Of a stretch of DNA of 64,000 bases, positions 57,210 through 64,000 are shown one piece after another. The stretch lies in NCBI RefSeq assembly GCF_945859705.1, contig NC_079135.1, positions 17,486,501 through 17,550,500 on the forward strand, written 5' to 3'. This stretch comes from Episyrphus balteatus (taxonomy: Eukaryota > Arthropoda > Insecta > Diptera > Syrphidae). The position numbers and the translations under genes were made by a program. Within the stretch, counting starts at the first letter, position 1. Each line of letters opens with the position of its first letter. The notes beneath the pieces are model-generated. The model was not told where the DNA came from and ran no database searches. It saw nothing but the letters and a program-made list of their open reading frames with translations.

Positions 57210-57420
57210 TAAGGCTTAACTATATTATCTCAAAAAGTGAAAAAGTACAAAAGTGAAAATTTTCAAACGCATTACTGTATAGTTTTTTGGGATGAACAAT
57301 TAAAATAAATGATGCAAAAAGCTTATTTTTTGGTCTAAAAATCAATTTGCATACTTTTTATCCCAAAACAATTGCGATAGCCAGAAAAAAAATCTTTTCA
57401 CTATTTGTACTATTCTTCTT
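57210..57420. mobile_element. Diverged relative of the 1469-1897 MITE
   Basis: AAAGTGAAAATTTTCAAAC followed by GATGCAAAAAGCTTATTTTT matches the inner right part of the element at 1469-1897 in order and spacing. The ends are not well preserved. Confidence 0.5.
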
Positions 57421-60390
57421 GTTGATTTGATCGTGCCATGTTCATTATTGTTTAAGAAGAAAAAAAGACAACAGCAAATTTTTGTAATGCCAGGGACTAA
57501 GCAGTGAGCAACTGTTCTCTGCTCAGTAGAAGAGCAGAGTGATTGAGAGCAGCTATCGCAATAGCAGCCTCAGTTCTACTTGTAAACCTTTTAACTTGCA
57601 TCACAATCTTAAGCTTGAACAAGTCAATTGTTTCCCTTAAATCGAATTATTATAACAATTGATGTTATGTCACCTATATAATTAACGAAGGGAAACAAAG
57701 TCCTCAATCATGCGCCAATTGACATTTCCACTTGTTACCCATCGCAAACCATAAATAACAATCTACTTGTTCGATCTCGGACTCTCATAAACATGACATG
57801 CCGCTTGATCAATAAACTACAAGGCGAAAGCAAATTGTACTACAGCGAACCAAACAAGACCAATATAATTTCTTGGTCATCCATTATTTTGGAATTTCTT
57901 CCAAGAATGGCGGCGGCGCGGCTTGGCAACAACGAAGGTTGTAAGTGTACGTCATACTAACAGCACCCAAAAATCTTGAAGGGAACCGCTTGAAAAAATT
58001 CCACTTTCTCGTGCTAAATAATGGCACTCAACCTGACCATGCCTTGAAATTCCAATTTTCCGGTAAAAAGGATCTGTAAACAAGCAAATCGATGCAAAAA
58101 AAAAGTAAAATCAAAGGACACACACCTCTCGATCGGTTCGTTTTTTGAACGTGGTAATCATTTCGGTTCAGCGTAGACACCCACCGACCCAGAAAGAGGT
58201 TGACAGGTAATTTTCGGAACTCGTTATGATGGCGGCATGGATCTGCGCATGCGCGCACCTGTAACAAGTCTCACTAACATACGTTACTTGTTTCATCCTG
58301 TACCGCAAAAAAAAAAAACATGCGTCCATTATTTTGAATCCAATGTGCATATTGGGCATGGCGCAGCATATGCTCATGGGTACTTACCACCATCGAGCAC
58401 CTTGTATAGCAGGAAGACGGATCACTTTCTTTCTTTACCGCCGCGCAACGGCCGGTCGCTATTAAGCACTTTTGACTCGCACACGAGAACTCGATTCTGC
58501 GCGTCGAGTCGCGTCGTGTCGGTCGTTGTCTGATCGATGGAATTCCAACGCATGATCGTTGGTCGTTCATCATCTTATATTATATCGGTCATCGAACAGT
58601 CCAGTCATCTAAAGAGATTTTTGCGCAGAGAATATTGTACTTAGTTTGGGGAATGACGACGAGTCTGTGAGAGACTATGGGGCTTGTCGAACTGTCTGTC
58701 TGTATTGTGTCGTGATGTTTTTTTTTTTTTTATACTGGTCTGAAAGATACAGGATCAATATTCCGCCACAAGGGGAATACTCTCGATTTTTCGCTTGTAA
58801 GTTTCACTTTTTTAGAGACAAGTCGAGATCGCTCTGTCGGTCGGTCGGATCTTTTGGTTCAAGACATAGAATGTTTTGTTGAGGAATTCCATGTTTTGCT
58901 GATGCCGGTAAATTTACTACTTGTTGTACTTTTACTCTTTGTTGTACAATGAGCTACAGGACAAGTAAAGGCAATTGTTTAACAGGTGCATTTTGTTCTT
59001 ATTGGGAAGAATGTGGTTATTTAGTTTTTAGTTAATTAAATTTTCATGTCAGAATGAAGACAAGAAAAAAAAATAAACAAACTGCTTGCACTTTCATTGA
59101 AGGTCATTTTGCACAACAAAGAAAGAAGGATGTTATGGATCAGAAACTGGTGTGGCTTTCATTCATGGAGTTTTCATTAATGAATAAAGTTGGGGCCTCA
59201 GCAGTTAACATTCCACAAAGAGGATCGGAAACTGAAACTATCCTCTTTAAAATATGATAGGAAACCTTTTTGTCGCGCTTCTGAAAGAATAAAATAGAAG
59301 GAATTGAATATATAATAAAAAGATTAAATAGGTGCAAAAGTGTAGATTACGGTCTTTGAAGACAGACCCGATCTAGGAAACTGTTCATTTAAAAGCCTGA
59401 CAGCTGTCACATTGTCATTGAAGCTCTTAAACAGCACTATAGCCGTCAGAGAAGATTTATTTTCCAGCTACTGGTATGTACAGGCCGTTTCTTTGTTGCG
59501 GTTTCTACATTCTACTTCGAGGCTACAAGCTTTGAAAGTCTTCAACTTTTGAAATCTCTGAGACTGTTTTGGTTCTTTGTAATAAATTTTTCGCTATAGC
59601 AATTGTCTTGTGGAAGTGTTCCTGTTCCTAGTGCAATCTTCATGGTTTTTGTCTTGGCACATGTCCCTTCGAAATTTCGCCAAACAAATAAATAACTTTT
59701 GAAATTGGTTGGTGAAAATCTAGCCAAAAACGCAGCTAGCACTCAAATTTAGGGCAATTATTCACTGACCATTTAACTTTCCTTCCATCACTTATTTAGG
59801 AGATATCAGAAGGTCATTGAATTTCAAAATGTACAACAGTCAACTTGTTCAAAATACTATCTTCCAAGAAATAAACCAGAACTGGTTTAGTTTTTGCGAA
59901 ACAATATCAGAATAGTCCAGTAATTTTAGATTTTGTCTGCGGAAAAATTTCTACTGGACTGAATTCTGGTATACTCCTTAATTACGGCGAATTTAACGAA
60001 GATGTGAAAAATCGACATTGATATTGTGACGACTTGAAAAGTTATAAAGGTCAAAAGGTTACAAAAAGTTTTTCGCAAATATCTCGCGACCTATTGATCG
60101 GATGTCATCAGAGGTTATCATAAAAATTGTCTGTCGTGAAATTATATACAACATTTGTCTGTGATATTTTTCTGTAAAATGAACCGTTTCGGGAGTAGAA
60201 CGCAGAGAAGGTGACAAGATTGCACTCACATACGAAAAATTCCATATTTTTGGTTTATTTTGCACCATTTTTCAGGTTTTTATCGAAGTAGCATACATTT
60301 GTTTGGCTTTGTACACGTTGGGATACAAAATAATAATATACAAAAAGGGAAACCACGTTTTTTTGGAAATTTTGTATGTTTTTCTTTTTT
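57421..60390. other. No supported gene; GC-richer at 57.9-58.9 kb
   Basis: Around 57905 (AAGAATGGCGGCGGCGCGGC) and 58430-58640 (CCGCCGCGCAACGGCCGG, GTCGAGTCGCGTCGTGTCGG) the composition is GC-rich for this window. Opposite-strand open frames overlap there (58237-58533 plus, 58274-58573 minus), a sign that neither is real. A promoter or 5' exon nearby is possible. The remainder (58900-60390) is AT-rich with no recognisable element. Confidence 0.35.
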
Positions 60391-60594
60391 GTACAATAAG
60401 CACTTTCATTATTTAGAACACATTTGATAAACATGGTTCAATTTAAGTAGTACCATTATGCTTTTCCTGAAGATAATTTTGTATCTGCAACTTTTCTCTT
60501 GATAAGCTCCAAACGACATTTTTTTTATTGAATTCATGTTTGGAAAATTGATGTTTAAAAAGTGTGTTCTAAATAATGAAAGTGCTTATTGTAC
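60391..60594. mobile_element. 204 bp MITE with perfect GTACAATAAGC ends
   Basis: GTACAATAAGCACTTTCATT continuing ATTTAGAACACA (60391-60422) is mirrored exactly by TGTGTTCTAAATAATGAAAG then TGCTTATTGTAC (to 60594), giving 32 bp perfect terminal repeats. Flanks are T-rich on the left and A-rich on the right, which may extend the match. It encodes nothing. Confidence 0.88.
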
Positions 60595-61109
60595 AAAAAA
60601 AATGTGTACATTTTCAGTTAATCCGTGTGCTTTCGTAGGTATTTGAATACAAGTCAAAAACCCAATTTTTTTTTGGTCGGAACTACTTGTGTTTCTCAAA
60701 AAGCCATATTTTGTCATCTAAAATATATTTTTTTTTAATTAATTTTTTTTGTCGAATATATTATATATTGGAAATACATAATAATGATATTTCAAAACCT
60801 TAGTTGTTATAACATAACTAACTAATGGCTTTTTGAAGCAAGTTCATCTTTGAAACTTCTGATTTGGATTGAAAAAGGCAACATATTACGAAAAAAAAAA
60901 TATATATATTCAATGTAACACATAAAAGACTTTCATTGAAAATTTGTTTTTGAGTCCTTACAGTGAAAAAAATGAAAAGTACGGCTCAACAACTAGACAT
61001 TATAGAATGAATCTGTAAACAGTTTTGAATTCGGCACAAGTCAATTAAAAAAAGTTCATGCTCTCGAATTCTAGTTTTTGTTTTTGCCGACCATTGTAAT
61101 AACTAAACG
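60595..61109. other. AT-rich DNA, no gene
   Basis: No repeat, RNA gene or coding frame recognised. Confidence 0.4.
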
Positions 61110-61284
61110 GGAGCGTATCGGAATCCCGGTTTTTAAAATCCCGTTTTTTGAAAATCCCGAAAAAAAAGTTTCAAAATCCCGTCTTCTATAATACCGATTT
61201 TTAAAATCCCGTCTTCTGAAATCCCGCTTATTTTAAATCCCGATCAATTATAATCCCGCATTTCAAAATCCCTTCAAATACCTA

Positions 61285-63550
61285 TTTTTTTTTTTTTACA
61301 AAATACATGCTTAATTCATAAATTTATAAGAAATAGACAAAAAATTAGTAAAACTGATTTTTTGCATCGTAAAGCCCACAGAATATGTACCTTCAACACA
61401 AATTATGAAGACGGTTAAAACATAAAATGATTAAAATCTTATATTGAGTTCACAAGTAAAAGAAATTTTCAATTATTTAAAAATCAAAATTGTTGAAATG
61501 CATCCAAATATAAGTTGAAATATATTTAAATGAAATTTCCTTTGATTGTGTGTACTTAATTTAATATCAATTAGAGTTTGCAATCTCAAATAGACTAACG
61601 AAATTTTTAAATTATACATTGAATCATTATAAAATTAAATCTACATATATTCAAAAAAATAAAATTATCTATTAACATTATTTATTTAGTTAAAAAATAC
61701 AAGTTTAACATATTTTTGAATGAGTTTCTACTCAAATGGAAATTAAAATCTATATTATTTGACACATTATTAATCTCCCTAACACTGCGAGTCATAGGTT
61801 CATTAAACACATAATTTACTCTATGAACGTTTTCGCGGAATAAGGTTCGAATTCTTAGTTCTCTAGAAGGAGCGTAAAGATCAATCAGCGATAACAAATA
61901 AGGACAATCAATATGATATGATAAAATATCACTGACAAAATTTATAGCAAACATCTTACGGCGGTTTTCTAATGTCTGTATACCAATAAGCTGACATCTA
62001 ACGTTATACGAAGGCATTTCAATGTTCCAGCCTAGTTTGTGTACTACAAATCTTGTAAATTTTTTTTTTGACATTTGTATTGTAATGAGGATTCCACACT
62101 ACGCAGCAATATTCCAGGACCGATCTAACATACGAAACATAAAGGGCTTTTAGAGTGTATGGGTCCCTAAGACCAAACGAATTACGAAAAATAAAACCCA
62201 ACATAGAGTTGGCTTTGTTCACCATGAATTCTGTATGATGTACAAAGTTTAGCTTGTAATCAAAAATTACTCCAAGGTCTTTTTTAATAGAAACTCTTTC
62301 AAGGACATGATTATTAGGGTGTGTCAAAATACTAAAGTATAGAATTTCCAAATGTAATAGCTTTTAAAAGTAACATTACTTATCAAAAATAAATCCCGCG
62401 TTTACAATTTTCATTTTAATTAATATCTTTGGCTCGCTCAAAATATAGGAAGAAATCGAAGTAATTTGAATTTTTAGAGATTTTTAAAATATATGTTTTT
62501 TTTTAATTGTGCCGTTTGAATACAAAAACAATTATATTTAATATGTATCTTTATAAGAAAAAACTTTTAAGCTTATAAAAATGTTGGAATTGAACACTTA
62601 GTAAAGAAGCTGCGAAATAATATGCGAAGGAAAAAAACATTTTTTCATATAAAATCGTATTTTTCCTAACAACTTCAACCGATTTGAGCGAGCCAAAGAC
62701 GAACGATATTATGATTTTTTTTTATATATTATTAAACCTTAGACCCTAATAAAACTTTTGATCACTATTACATTGCAAAATTAGAGTACTATTTTTGGGC
62801 CATACAAAAGTGACACACCCTTATGATTATGCATATTGTAATCGTAAACGATAGGTAACAAACGACGAGTAAACGAAAAACATTGACATTTGGATATGTT
62901 TAGGGCTAATTGGTTTATATTGCACCAATTGATAAGATTTTTTAACATCATTTTGGAGAAGCGTACAGTCTGTTAAATTTTGTACACGTCTAAAAAATTT
63001 TAAATCGTCCGCAAACATAAGACACGTTGAAATAGTAAGGACATCAGGAAGGTCATTTATAAAAATAAGGAACAGCATTGGACCTAAATGACTCCCTTGT
63101 GGAACGCCGGAAGTTGCAGAAAAGGGATGAGAGGTAATCGAATCAATTGAAACCATCTGGCTGCGTCCTGTAAGATAGGCTGTCAGCCATTTAAGCATGT
63201 TGGAATGAAAACCTATGTTCTCTAATTTTTGTAATAAAATTTTATGATGCACCCTATCAAACGCATTTGCAAAATCGGTGTAAGATAACGTCTACTTGGT
63301 AACCCTTTTCTTATGAATTGAGAATACATTTCGTGAAAATGGTTAGGTTAGTGGAAGTTGATCTACCGGATACAAAACAGTGTTGGTACAGGGATATAGT
63401 TTCTTTTAATATAGAATTCAATTTATCGCAAACAATTTTCTCAAATAATTTAGGTATTGAGGACAATTTAGTTATGGGTCGGTAGTTTGTGATTTCCTGT
63501 TTTGGACTACATTTGTGAATAGGAGTAACGAAGGACGTTTTCCATTATCC
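61285..63550 (-). pseudogene. 5'-truncated Jockey/CR1-type LINE, reverse transcriptase remnant
   Basis: On the minus strand the RT domain reads in order: TSFVTPIHKCSPKQEITNYR and PITKLSSIPKLFEKI (63430-63545), SGRSTSTNLTIF, DFANAFDRVHHKILL (split by a frameshift near 63282), SGVPQGSHLGPMLFLIFIND (near 63100), the catalytic FADD box as CLMFADDLKFF (near 63010), NWCNINQLALNISKC (other frame), then after an inserted MITE VSIKKDLGVIFDYKLNF, DPYTLKALYVSYVRSVLEYC and, after another frameshift, FTRFVVHKLGWNIEMPSY to about 61682. It has at least three frameshifts (near 63282, 62945 and 62065) and one in-frame stop, so it is dead. The 5' part of ORF2 including the endonuclease, and ORF1, are missing. 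A T-run at 61282-61297 may mark its poly-A tail. A CR1-versus-Jockey decision needs a tree. Confidence 0.88.
62317..62820. mobile_element. 504 bp Harbinger-like MITE inside the LINE
   Basis: The ends GGGTGTGTCA (62317) and TGACACACCC (62820) are exact inverses and are flanked by TTA on both sides (62314-62316 and 62821-62823). A TTA duplication with a G-rich end fits PIF/Harbinger. An inner inverted pair, TTTGGCTCGCTCAAA (62430-62444) and TTTGAGCGAGCCAAA (62683-62697), is further from the ends. Removing the insert and one TTA restores a continuous LINE reading frame across MHNHN-NHVLERV, which supports the boundaries. It encodes nothing. Confidence 0.85.
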
Positions 63551-63826
63551 ACTATTATAAATTATCACGATTTGATTGTGTTTCTGAAACTATAAAGTAA
63601 ATATTAGTTTGTTAATTGATTTCTTTTTTATATTACATTCCTTACTTTTTCATATTTTTTTATTTATATATTATATTTTTTGTTAAAGGTTTTAATTAAA
63701 CGCGTTTAGAAAAATCTCTCATTTTTTAATTTGTTTTATTTTTTTACTTTTACTAAAAAACGGGATTACAAAAACCGGGATTTTAAAAGGCGGGAATATA
63801 AAAAGCGGGATATCGAACCCAACCCT

Positions 63827-64000
63827 AAATAAACGGAACCCACTAAGAGATTGTCATGTTTTTATTCATTAAGCTAGATGACACCGAAAAAAAAAAATCA
63901 ATTTAACATTTTTTTAAATATCAAATTAAATTTTTTTAAATATCATCAAAAAATGCTCTATAAAATATGTTTTATGATAGTTAAAATAAATTAAAACAAT
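63827..64000. other. AT-rich window end
   Basis: AT-rich sequence with poly-A/T tracts and no recognisable feature. Confidence 0.4.

Larger units (their letters stand above)
61110..63826. mobile_element. AATCCCG-repeat element, host of a LINE insertion
   Basis: The left side (61110-61275) holds about nine AAATCCCG-type units at intervals of 15-25 bases. The right side (63757-63815) holds the inverse (CGGGATTAC, CGGGATTTTAAAA, CGGGAATATAAAA, CGGGATATCG). Outermost sequences GCGTATCGGAATCCCGG and GCGGGATATCGAACC are diverged inverted counterparts. The interior is mostly a LINE (61285-63550). No transposase of its own is recognised, so class and true ends are uncertain. Confidence 0.55.

Noticed and set aside
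58237..58573. Opposite-strand 98- and 99-codon open frames
   Set aside because: They overlap almost completely on the two strands in GC-rich DNA, which is expected by chance. No domain is recognised.

Overview
The window looks like intergenic or intronic DNA from an insect, most likely a fly. It is AT-rich, full of homopolymer A/T tracts, and packed with cut-and-paste DNA transposon remnants (hAT-like, Tc1/mariner-like, Harbinger-like, many foldback/MITE-type palindromes), a decayed Jockey/CR1-type LINE and several satellites. CAACAACAA/GATGATGAT tracts and islands rich in GACGACGA fit Diptera, but no host gene is present to fix the taxon. I found no intact protein-coding gene, no tRNA and no rRNA. 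Nearly every open reading frame of 60 codons or more is chance or lies in a tandem repeat.

Layout. 1-7.6 kb: an old degenerate TATCAC satellite, interrupted by a palindromic MITE (1469-1897) and containing a near-identical 2.56 kb tandem duplication (1888-4452 and 4453-7012). 7.6-10.3 kb: single-copy-looking, partly GC-richer DNA. 10.3-15.2 kb: about 5 kb (roughly 200 copies) of a 24 bp monomer that is almost a perfect palindrome centred on the E-box CACGTG, with orientation switches and higher-order duplications. 15.2-24.7 kb: mostly unannotatable, with a foldback-arm copy (18.0 kb), a nested 0.9 kb palindrome (18.2-19.15 kb), a CCACAACACC minisatellite (21.5-22.0 kb) and one possible degenerate coding exon (23.0-23.5 kb).

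24.7-32.5 kb: a 7.84 kb element with matching CAGGGGCGGACTGG ends and a perfect 8 bp target duplication (CTTATCAC), the hallmark of hAT. It carries no recognisable transposase. About half of it is a satellite (61 bp units in a 427 bp higher-order repeat) whose unit resembles the element's own left subterminal sequence. 32.9-34.5 kb: a Tc1-like element turned into a giant palindrome (two 702 bp arms), keeping a decayed transposase N-terminal half in which the first catalytic Asp position reads Lys. 34.7-35.2 kb: a short reverse transcriptase relic and a 253 bp near-perfect hairpin. 36.0-37.2 kb: a degenerate TGCGAAATGA repeat field.

37-49 kb: mostly unannotatable AT-rich DNA with a MITE at 46.6 kb. 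49.2-57.0 kb: a nest of inverted-repeat elements inside one another, one with a 5 bp target duplication. 57-60 kb: unannotated, with GC-richer patches. 61.1-63.8 kb: an element with AATCCCG-repeat ends that holds a LINE, which in turn holds a 504 bp MITE flanked by TTA, three layers deep.

No genes work together here. The biology is transposon nesting, palindrome formation and satellite birth inside transposons. The strongest candidates for something undescribed are the E-box palindromic satellite, the hAT-like element that carries a satellite related to its own end, and the half-Tc1 palindrome.
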